A DNA stretch of 64,000 nt from Raoultibacter phocaeensis (GTDB lineage: Bacteria; Actinomycetota; Coriobacteriia; Coriobacteriales; Eggerthellaceae). Position 1 is the stretch's first letter, and every line of letters starts with the position of its first letter. The notes under the pieces were generated by a model. The model had not been told where the DNA came from. It was given only the letters and a program-made list of their open reading frames with translations, and did not search any database. Positions 16,060 through 24,594 of the stretch are shown here, one piece after another. Both the position numbers and the translations under genes were made by a program. The DNA is taken from assembly GCF_901411515.1 (NCBI RefSeq), contig NZ_CABDUX010000001.1, positions 620,001 to 684,000 of the forward strand. Direction: 5' to 3'.

Positions 16060-16108
16060 ACCGTTTACGGGCGGTTTGACACCGTTTAAGGAGCAATATA
16101 GACCGTTT
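16060..16108. promoter_or_regulatory. Three ACCGTTT boxes at exact 21-bp period upstream of gadC
   Basis: ACCGTTT occurs at 16060, 16081 and 16102, two helical turns apart. Opposite-strand copies of the core (AAACCG) occur at about 16011 and 16071. The 276-bp gap between the TetR gene end and gadC is the only place for the gadC promoter. This looks like a multi-site operator or activator array. Confidence 0.55.
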
Positions 16109-16142
16109 GCCGCTCGTTTTGGAAAAAGAAAAGTAACAGAAA

Positions 16143-16730
16143 CTACGAACAATACCCCTCGGCAACCTCGGCAAGCAGCGTTGCGGCGTTGTCGTGCACG
16201 TCGTAACCCTCGGAGATGGCAGCCACGGCCGCCCCGTCAACGATGGCGTACACGAGCCGGGGCGACATGGGCACCCCGGCTCGATCGAGGATACGTTTCA
16301 CGGCGGCATCGAGGGCTTGTCTGCCCTTCTGGTACGCCTTCGTGACAACCTCGGACTCCGCTGCGGCGATAAGCTGCGCGTAGTGGGCGGACGGCACGGT
16401 TGACTCTTCGGGCAAGCACGCCTTGACCAGAAGATCGACGCAGTTTTCGCGGCACTCCTCGGGCGTCATGGCCTCGGCTCCGTCAGCTGCACGCTCGGCG
16501 CGCTGAGCCCACATTTGGATGTTATGCTGGCCGGCTTCGTGCAAAAGCTCGGTGACCGAGTTGAAATAGTAGCCGACCGATGAAGAAGCGGCTCCCGCCC
16601 ACTTCGCCACCCGGCGATACGTAACGGCGCTCGGCCCTTCCTCTCTCAGAAGGGCCGCAGCAGCCAGCACGAGCGAAGCCCGCGTAATCTGAGCCTTCAG
16701 CGACTTCGGCGTTTGCGACGATTCGCCCAT
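16143..16730 (-). CDS. TetR/AcrR-family transcriptional regulator
   Basis: The product is 195 aa. The helix-turn-helix GPSAVTYRRVAKWAGAASSS followed by VGYYF is at about residues 32-56, and an all-helical ligand domain follows. Start: ATG after GGGAGG. It lies between the ProP-type symporter gene (18 bp upstream) and gadC, all on the same strand. It may control either or both. The inducer is unknown. Confidence 0.82.
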   Translation of the reverse strand: MGESSQTPKSLKAQITRASLVLAAAALLREEGPSAVTYRRVAKWAGAASSSVGYYFNSVTELLHEAGQHNIQMWAQRAERAADGAEAMTPEECRENCVDLLVKACLPEESTVPSAHYAQLIAAAESEVVTKAYQKGRQALDAAVKRILDRAGVPMSPRLVYAIVDGAAVAAISEGYDVHDNAATLLAEVAEGYCS

Positions 16731-16747
16731 GCAACCTCCCGTACTCG

Positions 16748-18094
16748 TTAAACTTCTGACAGATCCTTCCCGGTGTGCTCATGCGACAATATCATAGCAA
16801 CCAGGGCGAGTACAGCGATGAACACCATGTAGAACGCCGGAGCGATATCGTTTCCGGTCACGTCGATCAACCAGAACGAGATGACCGAAGCCGAGCCGCC
16901 GAAGATCGCGTTCGCCAAGTTGAAGCTCAAGGCAAACCCCGAATAGCGCACATCGGTCGGGAACGTTTCGGTCAAGTAGCTCGCAAGCGTGCCGTCGTTG
17001 ATGGTCAAGAGCAGGCACATGACGAGCTCGACAATCAGAATGACCACGAAGCTCTTGGTCCCTAGCAGCAAGAACGCCGGTATGGTAAGCACGATGAATC
17101 CCACGCAGGCGATGATGAGCATCTTCTTGCGGCCGAAACGATCCGATATCCGCCCCGATAAGAAGATGAAGCCGATGTAGAACACGAGCACGATCGTGGT
17201 GATGATCGACGCCAAACCGGGATCGTAGTTCAACGTCGTTTCAAGGTAGTTCGGCAGATACGTGAGCACCGCGTAGAAACCCACTGCGTTGAGCACGCAC
17301 GCTCCGAACGAGATGATGAGCACACGGAGATGCTTCTTGAACAGCGTGCGGATGGGCTTTTTCACGCTGGATCCCATCTGCTTCAACGTGCGTTGCATTT
17401 CCTCGTAAACCGGGGAGTCCTCCAAATGGGTGCGGATGTAATGGGTGATGTAGCCGAGCGGCAGAGCAAGCAAAAACGGTATGCGCCAGCCCCAGTCGAC
17501 TACGAAAGCGGACTCAGCTCCCCATACGCCGAACATGAACGTGGCGAACAGCGAACCCACAAGCAAGCCCGTCGCCGTCGAAGCCGGCACCATCGAGCAG
17601 TAGAATCCGCGATGATTCTTCGGTGCGTATTCGGCGATGAACGTCGCAGCTCCCGCATATTCGCCGGCAGCGGAAAAGCTCTGCACCATGCGCAGCAGCA
17701 AGAGCAGAAGCGGCGCGCCGACGCCGAGCACGGCGTAGCCGGGCAAGCACCCGATCAGAAACGTTGCGCCGCTCATCATGAGAATGGATACGGACAAAGC
17801 CCACTTCCGGCCTTTCTTATCGCCCATGTTCCCCCAGAATATCGCGCCGATCGGACGCACGAGAAACGAGAGGGCGAACACGGCGAACGTGCTCATGACC
17901 GAGACCAAGCGGTCTTCGCCTGGGAAGAACACGAGCGCGATCACCGTTGCCAGATACGAATAGCTCGCATAGTCGAACCACTCGATGAAATTCCCGAGAA
18001 ACGACGAGAACGTCACCTTTTTCAGCGTCTTGTGCTTCTCTTCTTCTGAGAAATCCCGCAGCGGTTCGTTCGGTAGAGCGTTTTCAACATTCAT
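16748..18094 (-). CDS. ProP/MHS-type MFS metabolite:H+ symporter
   Basis: The product is 448 aa with twelve membrane helices. Family marks are FIEWFDYASYSYLA in helix 1, the loop GDKKGRKWALSVSI, and the helix 5 segment AGEYAGAATFIAEYAPKNHRG. Members bring in osmolytes such as proline or betaine, or carboxylates, with protons. The loop 8 copy is SGRISDRFGRKKMLI. With the TetR gene and gadCB downstream it may supply an amino acid or osmolyte during acid stress. The substrate is not readable. Confidence 0.85.
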   Translation of the reverse strand: MNVENALPNEPLRDFSEEEKHKTLKKVTFSSFLGNFIEWFDYASYSYLATVIALVFFPGEDRLVSVMSTFAVFALSFLVRPIGAIFWGNMGDKKGRKWALSVSILMMSGATFLIGCLPGYAVLGVGAPLLLLLLRMVQSFSAAGEYAGAATFIAEYAPKNHRGFYCSMVPASTATGLLVGSLFATFMFGVWGAESAFVVDWGWRIPFLLALPLGYITHYIRTHLEDSPVYEEMQRTLKQMGSSVKKPIRTLFKKHLRVLIISFGACVLNAVGFYAVLTYLPNYLETTLNYDPGLASIITTIVLVFYIGFIFLSGRISDRFGRKKMLIIACVGFIVLTIPAFLLLGTKSFVVILIVELVMCLLLTINDGTLASYLTETFPTDVRYSGFALSFNLANAIFGGSASVISFWLIDVTGNDIAPAFYMVFIAVLALVAMILSHEHTGKDLSEV

Positions 18095-18284
18095 GGTAAT
18101 CCCCTAAGAAATGTACGGCCTCATTCATGTGCGCACGGAGCCGCCCGCAGAGCGCATGGTGCATGCGAAGCCTCCTTCCAAGACGGGAATGGATTGCCTG
18201 CCTTCAGAGCATGATACCTCTAAAATGCAGATTCTCGTCATCATGTAACAATACCTGCGACTGGATGACCTGTTTTGTAATCAA

Positions 18285-18845
18285 TCAGTAATCTTCAAGC
18301 AGCTCGACTTGAGCCTTGCTCGCACGGTCGATAAACGAGCGTTTCGCCTTCTGGCCACCCTTGGCGAGCTTGCTCAGGATAACGCGCTTCAGCCTCGGAT
18401 ACTCGTTCATGCCGTACCAGGCAAACGCCGTGCCGCCCACATAGGCTTCCACGATGCTGTGTACGGGAAGATCGGCGTTGCGCTTTGCATCGAGCGCAAG
18501 GTATTCTCTAATCTCGTCTGCGCATACGTCGCGGATGACCTCGGCGCTGATCTCCAAATCGTGAGCGAGCTGCCGCAGCTGATACGCCACTTCGGCATCG
18601 TCGGCATGGGGGAAATACGTGACGTCGTAGGTGACGGCACCGACGCCGTTCGCTTTCGCGAATTCGAGAAGCGATTCGAGCGCCATCATCTGCACATGGT
18701 CTTCGGTGCGCTCCGCGATATCGAGTTCAGCGGGAAACCCGGGGATACCGTGCCGTTCGAATGCCGCCTTCAGCTCGTCCTCGTTTAAAGCGGGTTCGAA
18801 TTCGACTTCGGTAGCAATGTGGGTCAGATTGGTCGTCATCTTCAT
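18285..18845 (-). CDS. Conserved-looking protein of unknown function
   Basis: The product is 186 aa, soluble and acidic, with no signal peptide or membrane helix and no motif that I recognise. Helical segments such as DDAEVAYQLRQLAHDLEISA dominate, and the C-terminus is basic (SKLAKGGQKAKRSFIDRASK). The ATG at 18845 has AAGAAGG eight bases before it; the GTG nine bases earlier is the alternative. It is the last gene of the copy-2 amidinotransferase/EamA group, so a role linked to that substrate is possible. Nothing in the sequence proves it. Confidence 0.7.
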   Translation of the reverse strand: MKMTTNLTHIATEVEFEPALNEDELKAAFERHGIPGFPAELDIAERTEDHVQMMALESLLEFAKANGVGAVTYDVTYFPHADDAEVAYQLRQLAHDLEISAEVIRDVCADEIREYLALDAKRNADLPVHSIVEAYVGGTAFAWYGMNEYPRLKRVILSKLAKGGQKAKRSFIDRASKAQVELLEDY

Positions 18846-19018
18846 ATGACACACCTTCTTTCTGCTCGTCCGAGCATACGTAAAAACGCCTCAGCCTCCG
18901 ACGACCCGCACAGGATTCTGCCGGGCAGCCAACCGTCCCGTCGGCTGACTGCCCGCCTGCGCTTTGTTGTCTCGTTCACCGTAAGCAGGGACACGCGGCC
19001 GAGTGCGTATCGCAGAAT

Positions 19019-20173
19019 CTACAGTAATCCTTCTTTGGTTTCTTCCTCTTCGAGGTGAGCTGCAAGCTTCTCGCTTATCTCTTCTTGCTGTTTGAGCTTG
19101 CGACCGGCAATCATGCCCTTGATCGAGGGCACGGCACCGCCTCCGATGATGAGGATGCCGCCTATGATCGTGTTGATGGTAAGCGCCTCGCCGAACACGA
19201 CGAGCCCGACGAAAATCGCAACGGGAACCTCCCAATATGCGATGGTGCCGTAATCGGCGGCGGGCAGGTTGCGGCCGGCGACAAGCAGGAAGCCGAGCGC
19301 GATAGGACCGCAGATGATCCACAACAAAACGGCGCCGATCCAGTTGAAGGGCGTGAAGTGCACGTTAAGCGCCCAGTTGGCCATCTCAGGCGACGAGCCG
19401 AGCGAGTTGAGGATTATGGTGACGGCTCCGGCTCCGAGTACCGCGAAGATGAAGTTCCAAACGCCGCGGGCCGTGGTGTCGGCATCTTTGCGATAGCCGT
19501 TGAAGAACATGGATGCGCCGTAGAACACGCCGGAAGCGAGGCCGAACGCATCGCCGATGCCCTTCTGGGGGAACTCGGGTGTTGCGGTTTGCAGGTTGAA
19601 ATCGATGAAGAAGCCGCTTTCGTTGAAGCCCATGAGGTTGTTTCCGAACAGCATGCCGATAAACACTGCGAGCAGGCATACCCACTGCAGCTTCGACATG
19701 GGCTCTTTGCGGAAGATACGGGCCAGAAGCACGCAGATAACGGGGCCGATATAGATGAAGAGCACCGCATTCGACACTGTGGTCAAAAGCGTTGACGTGA
19801 CGTAGCATGCAAGCGACAGGCCGATCATCAGGCCACCGAGCGCGATAGCCGGCGTCAGCTTGAGTTTTTTGAACACGTGCACCTTATGGGTGGCCAGAAG
19901 CAGGATCACGAAGAAGATCACGCCCATGCCCATGCGTCCGACCGCCATAAGCGCGCCGATGCTGTCACCGGCATTCAGGCCTTCCGCACCGTTGAACATA
20001 TCGGTGCGCGTTGCCCACCGACTGAACAGCGGCACGAGGCCCATGCCCGTCGCGGAGATCAGCATGGCAATGGTGCCGAAGCCGAGCCTCATCTTATAGT
20101 TGCCCGAGCCGTCTTTGCCGTTTCCGTTCGTTTTCTCGGTCCCCGTAGGTTTGAGATCAGTGTTTTCCGCCAT
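19019..20173 (-). CDS. EamA/DMT-family carrier (second copy type)
   Basis: The product is 384 aa. After a ~28-residue hydrophilic head there are about ten membrane helices in two EamA halves (for example NAVLFIYIGPVICVLLARIF, and EALTINTIIGGILIIGGGAV near the end). The tail is charged. It is a distant paralog of the carrier at 3327-4583 and occupies the same place downstream of an amidinotransferase copy. Start: ATG after AAGGAGG. A terminator lies between it and that amidinotransferase, so it may have its own promoter or depend on read-through. Confidence 0.85.
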   Translation of the reverse strand: MAENTDLKPTGTEKTNGNGKDGSGNYKMRLGFGTIAMLISATGMGLVPLFSRWATRTDMFNGAEGLNAGDSIGALMAVGRMGMGVIFFVILLLATHKVHVFKKLKLTPAIALGGLMIGLSLACYVTSTLLTTVSNAVLFIYIGPVICVLLARIFRKEPMSKLQWVCLLAVFIGMLFGNNLMGFNESGFFIDFNLQTATPEFPQKGIGDAFGLASGVFYGASMFFNGYRKDADTTARGVWNFIFAVLGAGAVTIILNSLGSSPEMANWALNVHFTPFNWIGAVLLWIICGPIALGFLLVAGRNLPAADYGTIAYWEVPVAIFVGLVVFGEALTINTIIGGILIIGGGAVPSIKGMIAGRKLKQQEEISEKLAAHLEEEETKEGLL

Positions 20174-20344
20174 TGGTCCTCCTTAAACCAGTAGCAGGGA
20201 ATGGTTTGGCCGTCGGATGCTCAGTGCCGGGCACCGTCCATCGCAAGGCGAAATCGAGGTTCGACCTGTAAGCCTCCTCGCCTTCGGCATGCGATGGGAA
20301 AAGGCATGCAACGACCTAAGGGGTGGTATGCCCCTAAAACAAAA

Positions 20345-20379
20345 CGGGGGTTTGGTCGCCTTTGCGAGCCAAACCCCCT
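20345..20379 (-). terminator. Terminator after amidinotransferase copy 2
   Basis: On the minus strand GGGGGTTTGG and CCAAACCCCC pair around a 15-nt loop and are followed by GTTTTGTTTT. Copy 1 lacks such a terminator, so the two copies differ in read-through to their carrier genes. Confidence 0.8.
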
Positions 20380-20425
20380 TTCTATCGACTAGTCTTGAAT
20401 CGGTAGTAGTATGACGAGCCTTATA

Positions 20426-21618
20426 TCCGCCCTAGTCGTTCCACATCTCCGGGCGCACGAGCGTCGGGTCCTTGACCCTGTTGGGGAAGTAGTCGAGGCA
20501 GTCGCCCTCGCGGTAGACGTCGGCGGTGGAGCAGTGCAGGCCGCCGCCGAACGGGTAGGCGTCGCGCAGGTCGCAGGGGATGACGTTCATGCCGAGCTTG
20601 TCCATCTGCTCCTGCTGGTAGACCTCGGAGGCCTCCACGATGACGGTCTTGGGGTCGAGCACGAGGCAGTTCATGGACAGCCACACCGAGCTGTAGCACA
20701 GCGCCGGCGGCTCGTCGTGGGCGGGCTGGGCGGCCTCGACGATCTGCCAGTCGTTGGCCTCGAAGATCGCGCGCTGCTCCTCGGGGAGCTTGCGGTGCGG
20801 GTTGTTGATGATCAGGCCCGGGCGCAGCGGCACGAAGGTCGCGTCGATGTGGATCGGGTAGGGGTCGCCCGGGAAGTTCACGGCGTGCACGCGCAGCTCG
20901 GGGTAGTAGCGCTGGAACCAGTCCATGGCGGCGCGGTTGGTGGTCAGGCCGTGCTGGATGAAGAGGTCCTTGCCCATCCTCATCACGTCGGCGGCGTCCC
21001 ACATGGGCTCGACCTCGGTGGTGACGAAGTCCTTGTTGGCGGTGCGGACGAGGCGCTCCTCGAGGGTGATCTTCTCGTCGTAGTAGTTGTGCTTGTAGGA
21101 CGCGTCGGTGAGGCGCGGGCGGGGGGCCTGGGTCCACTTGAACTCCGGGTCCTCGTCGAAGTACTGCTTCATGAGCGGCCAGTAGGCCAGGTACTCGAAG
21201 TAGCGGCAGCGGAAGGAGTTCGCGGAGGCCATGATCTCGTTGCCGACGGTGAGCAGGATGTCGCGGGGCGGCATGCAGGTCATCATGGAGTCGTTGCGGA
21301 AGTCCGGCGTGCCGATGGCCTGGTTCCACTGCAGGGGCGTCGGGCGGTCGACCTTCACGCCGCGGTCCTCGAGGATCTTAACGAGGTTCTCGAGGCACTC
21401 GTTGCCGCGCTCGACGGTGGCCAGCGGGCGCAGGCCCCACATGCCGCGCATCTCGGAGTCGACGGGCACCTTCTCGGAGGTCGCGGGCTCCTCGGGCGGG
21501 ATCATCGAGTTGTCGCACCTGCCCACGATGACGTGCTTCAGCGGGTCCCAGTCGTTCCAAGAGCTGACTATCTTCGCCATGACAGTCTCCTTTCCGGAAG
21601 GCGGCGCCTTCCAAGATT
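20426..21618 (-). repeat. Inverted long repeat, copy 2 (1193 bp)
   Basis: This is the reverse complement of 1937-3129, identical where checked at both ends and at several inner points, including the unusual GTTAAG. The pair is inverted and encloses 17.3 kb (3130-20425). Confidence 0.95.
20432..21580 (-). CDS. Glycine-amidinotransferase (AGAT)-family protein, copy 2
   Basis: The 382-residue protein is identical to the product of copy 1, with the same catalytic Asp, His244 and Cys350. The leader hairpin and ribosome site are also identical. The upstream control region is quite different: a sigma70-like promoter (21755-21783) overlapped by tandem 20-bp repeats instead of a TetR-type dyad. It is closed by its own terminator, with an EamA carrier gene beyond. 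Two identical enzymes under two promoters suggest that dose or condition matters, or that gene conversion/inversion keeps them the same. Confidence 0.9.
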   Translation of the reverse strand: MAKIVSSWNDWDPLKHVIVGRCDNSMIPPEEPATSEKVPVDSEMRGMWGLRPLATVERGNECLENLVKILEDRGVKVDRPTPLQWNQAIGTPDFRNDSMMTCMPPRDILLTVGNEIMASANSFRCRYFEYLAYWPLMKQYFDEDPEFKWTQAPRPRLTDASYKHNYYDEKITLEERLVRTANKDFVTTEVEPMWDAADVMRMGKDLFIQHGLTTNRAAMDWFQRYYPELRVHAVNFPGDPYPIHIDATFVPLRPGLIINNPHRKLPEEQRAIFEANDWQIVEAAQPAHDEPPALCYSSVWLSMNCLVLDPKTVIVEASEVYQQEQMDKLGMNVIPCDLRDAYPFGGGLHCSTADVYREGDCLDYFPNRVKDPTLVRPEMWND

Positions 21619-21754
21619 AAAAGTGGCGCACTACGTACTGCAGCGTACCGACATGAGTGTCGCGGCTGAAAGAACACGGGTTTGGGAGTATCTTGGTTAT
21701 GGCAACCGCCCGATTCCTCCGTGACATTTCCCTGTCAGTTTTGCCCTTGCCTAA

Positions 21755-21783
21755 GGTATACCATCATTTTTGTTCAAGTGCAA
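21755..21783 (-). promoter_or_regulatory. Promoter of amidinotransferase copy 2
   Basis: On the minus strand TTGCAC (21778-21783) and TATACC (21755-21760) are 17 bp apart. The -35 box is inside the first of four tandem repeats, so a bound protein would directly block or help RNA polymerase. Confidence 0.6.
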
Positions 21784-21870
21784 GAACTATTTTTGTTCAC
21801 GTGCATCATTTTTTTACGAATGATTTTGTTCACTTTGCATATCATTTTTGTTCAAGTGCACAAAAATGAT
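21763..21870. repeat. Four tandem ~20-bp operator-like repeats
   Basis: ATCATTTTTGTTCAAGTGCA occurs identically at 21763-21782 and 21841-21860, with variants at 21786-21805 (ACTATTTTTGTTCACGTGCA) and 21819-21839. The last copy continues into CAAAAATGAT, making a 10-bp dyad. The 520-bp gap 21581-22100 has no gene; apart from this array and the promoter I see nothing in it. Confidence 0.7.
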
Positions 21871-22100
21871 GACTAAACGCCTTATCGTTTTGTATTTAAA
21901 ATGCTCAACTATTGGATATCGGGGAGAAAACTTGCGGACCCTAAGGGAGAAAAACGAATACGGGGCTTTCGTTTTTACATAGAACGGCTCGCGCAGCCTT
22001 GCGAACTCGAGCAGCGCGCTGCACAAAGGACATCCAGCGAGAGCCGCGCCTGCACTGCTCGAGCCGATCGGCCACCCGCTTGACCGACGCGCGCCGTTCC

Positions 22101-24455
22101 CTAGTGCGAAACCCTCGATTCTCTGATAGCGCGGTACGCCGCTCCGTACATGCCGCAATCGTTTCCGAGCGTAGACGCCACGATAGGGGTTTTGCGGCAT
22201 ACCTCAAGGGCGTAGCGCTTGTAGCATTCGCGGATGGTTTCGAGATAGACATCGGCCGAGGCGGCCATGCCGCCTCCGAGCACGAACAGGTCGGGATCGA
22301 CGAGGCAGGCCACCTGCGAAAGACCAAAAGCGAGCCGATCTGCGAAGCGCTCGACAGCCGCTTTCGCCGCCTTGTCCCCTGCAGCTGCAGCATCGAACAC
22401 ATCTTTTGCGCTTTCGTAACCCCCGCACCCGTCGCTCGCGAACTCGCCCGCCATGCGCACGAGCGCCCGCGACGAAGCGAACTGCTCGAGGCATCCTGTA
22501 CGCCCGCACCCGCACACGATATCGCTTCCTGGTTCGACACACAGATGGCCGATCTCGCCGACAGCGCCGTTCGAACCGGTTACCAGCTTTCCGTTTACGA
22601 CCACGCCCGCCCCGACTCCGGTTCCTAAGGTCAACAATGCGAACGTCGACGCACCGAATTCCCTGGCGCTTCCCGCCCATTGGTCGCCGAGCACCGCCGC
22701 ATCGGCGTCGTTTATGACGTGAATCGTAGCACGCGGGAATTCCGCACGAAGAAACGCTTTGTAAGCGCGCAAGTCGAGATCGACGTTCGGGCAGAGCTTC
22801 AGCGACTCTTCGGCCGCCACCATGCCGGGCACCGCAAGCCCGATCGCGCAGATGCGTTCGGCAGCTACGCCGTTGCGGGCAAGCATCATCTGGTACGCCT
22901 CGGCAAGCTTAGCCGACGAGCCGTCCGCCCGCACGGGAGCCGTTGCGAACGTAGAGCGGGCAACGAGCTTTCCGTCTTCGGTGAATACGCCTATTTTAGT
23001 GGACGTACCGCCCACATCGATGCCGAGTACCGCATCGGCTCCCTCTTCGAGCGATTCGTCGGCCGTCTTTCGCAGCACGTCTGGCCCGTCCTCACATTCG
23101 GGGCAAGGGGCATCCGCCGCTTCACCCGAGTCGAAGCTTCGAGGTTTGAACAGCCGACGTGCCCCCATCACGAGCACGAATACCCCGACCGCATCGACGA
23201 GCTTGTCGAATGCGAGCGCACAGAAGCAAGCGATCGGCGCAGGCACGCCCCAACCAGCCAGAAGGCCGAAGTAATCGACGGTTCCTGCCGTCGTGGGCAC
23301 ACCGCCATCGAACGCATAGCACAACCCCAACGAGATCACGGCGCTCACCCCGACAAGAAACACGAGGGCGATCCCGATCGAGCGCATCGTGATCTTCCTG
23401 CCCCGCGCAAAGAGAATACCGTACACGAGTGCGACAATCGCCGACAGCGCGAAGTACAAGAGATTGCCCGCGTTCTGGAACACGACCGCCAGATACATGT
23501 TGTTCACGAACCCGACGATGAGCGCCGCAGCCGGCTCGAGCATAATCGCCACAAGAGCGGTACCCGCAGTATCGAGCCATAACGGTAAGCCCGACCATGC
23601 AGCAAGGTTGTACAATACGATATCGAGCACGATGCCGAGAACCATGAACTTGAGATAGAAGACCACCTTGGGATGGGCTTTCGCGTATGCGCCCACGCTC
23701 GCATACGATCCGAGGGAGCGGCCCTTGTACATGCCTGGCGTAGCCGAGTGGAAGTACGCAACGCGATCTTCCTGGCTCTTGCGCACCTCTTCGAGAAAGC
23801 CTCCCGTAATGATGCCGGCGGGAAGCGCGATGACCGCTATGCCGAACAGCGAGGAAATCATCGATATCCCCATGCCGAGATCGGTATGGGGCGCGATATC
23901 GCCGTAGCCCACCGTGGTGAGCGCCGTCGTCGCCCAGTAGAGCGCGACGAAGAACGTGTTGAACGTATCGGGTTCGTTCACGAACATGATGAGCCCCGAC
24001 ACGAAGATGTAGGCGATGGCCACCACGAGCACCGCAAGCAGCGTGCGGCGCTCCGATTTGAGCACGTTGGTCACGATCATGAGGTTTTTGGAATAGCGGA
24101 AAATCTTCGCGACGCGCAGTACACGCAAGAACCGAAACGTTTGCGGCAGAATGCCGAGCGAAGGAAGGATGGCGAGCAGATCGATGATGGCAAGCGGGGT
24201 GAACGGATATTTCGCGAAGGTTTTCCAGCCCTTCTTCCCCGTTTTGAAATCGTGCGTGATCCACCGCATGATGTAATCGAAGAACAGGATATAAACCGTC
24301 ACTACGTCGAGCATGGTGAGGAGCGTATCCTGCTCCTTGAACATGAGCGGAACCAAACTCGCGAATGCAACGAATACGATGAAGATGTCGTAGGCGCGGC
24401 TGAGGCCATCGCCCGGTTGCGCCCTCTGGACGATTTCGAACATGCGCTTTCTCAT
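22101..24455 (-). CDS. Three-part fusion: voltage-gated K+ channel, ECF-S-like membrane module, ROK sugar kinase
   Basis: The product is 784 aa from the ATG at 24455. Part 1 (about 10-230) is a six-helix voltage-gated channel with an S4 segment FRFLRVLRVAKIFR and a K+ filter TTVGYGD (about 180-186). Part 2 (about 263-435) has five or six helices with LPLWLDTAGTALVAIMLEPA, like ECF-transporter S components and related sensors. A short CPEC-containing linker follows. Part 3 (about 476-784) is a ROK kinase with the phosphate loop GIDVGGTSTKIG, the DADA segment and the zinc motif CGCGRTGCLEQF, as in glucokinases. The frame is open throughout, so it is one protein. The start at 24521 is less likely, because it falls inside a promoter-like stretch similar to that of amidinotransferase copy 2. 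Confidence 0.8.
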   Translation of the reverse strand: MRKRMFEIVQRAQPGDGLSRAYDIFIVFVAFASLVPLMFKEQDTLLTMLDVVTVYILFFDYIMRWITHDFKTGKKGWKTFAKYPFTPLAIIDLLAILPSLGILPQTFRFLRVLRVAKIFRYSKNLMIVTNVLKSERRTLLAVLVVAIAYIFVSGLIMFVNEPDTFNTFFVALYWATTALTTVGYGDIAPHTDLGMGISMISSLFGIAVIALPAGIITGGFLEEVRKSQEDRVAYFHSATPGMYKGRSLGSYASVGAYAKAHPKVVFYLKFMVLGIVLDIVLYNLAAWSGLPLWLDTAGTALVAIMLEPAAALIVGFVNNMYLAVVFQNAGNLLYFALSAIVALVYGILFARGRKITMRSIGIALVFLVGVSAVISLGLCYAFDGGVPTTAGTVDYFGLLAGWGVPAPIACFCALAFDKLVDAVGVFVLVMGARRLFKPRSFDSGEAADAPCPECEDGPDVLRKTADESLEEGADAVLGIDVGGTSTKIGVFTEDGKLVARSTFATAPVRADGSSAKLAEAYQMMLARNGVAAERICAIGLAVPGMVAAEESLKLCPNVDLDLRAYKAFLRAEFPRATIHVINDADAAVLGDQWAGSAREFGASTFALLTLGTGVGAGVVVNGKLVTGSNGAVGEIGHLCVEPGSDIVCGCGRTGCLEQFASSRALVRMAGEFASDGCGGYESAKDVFDAAAAGDKAAKAAVERFADRLAFGLSQVACLVDPDLFVLGGGMAASADVYLETIRECYKRYALEVCRKTPIVASTLGNDCGMYGAAYRAIRESRVSH

Positions 24456-24518
24456 GCTTGCCGATGCGCGGCACGCCCGAAGCGGCCTCGCGAAACCCCC
24501 TTTTATAAGGATACCCAT

Positions 24519-24539
24519 CATTGTTCACTGCAATGATAC
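24519..24539. promoter_or_regulatory. Dyad upstream of the channel-kinase gene, similar to the 20-bp repeats
   Basis: ATCATTG and CAATGAT flank TTCACTG. Read on the minus strand, TTGCAGTGAACAATGATGGG resembles the copy-2 amidinotransferase promoter region (TTGCACTTGAACAAAAATGA and on). A shared regulator is possible. Confidence 0.45.
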
Positions 24540-24594
24540 TGGTTAACGGGTTTCAGGCATACGTTCAAAGGCTGCTTCAACGTATGGTTGTAGG

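Noticed and set aside
23122-24528. 468-residue alternative-frame ORF inside the channel-kinase fusion
   Set aside because: The in-frame gene has S4, TTVGYGD and ROK motifs; this frame is Arg/His-rich noise.
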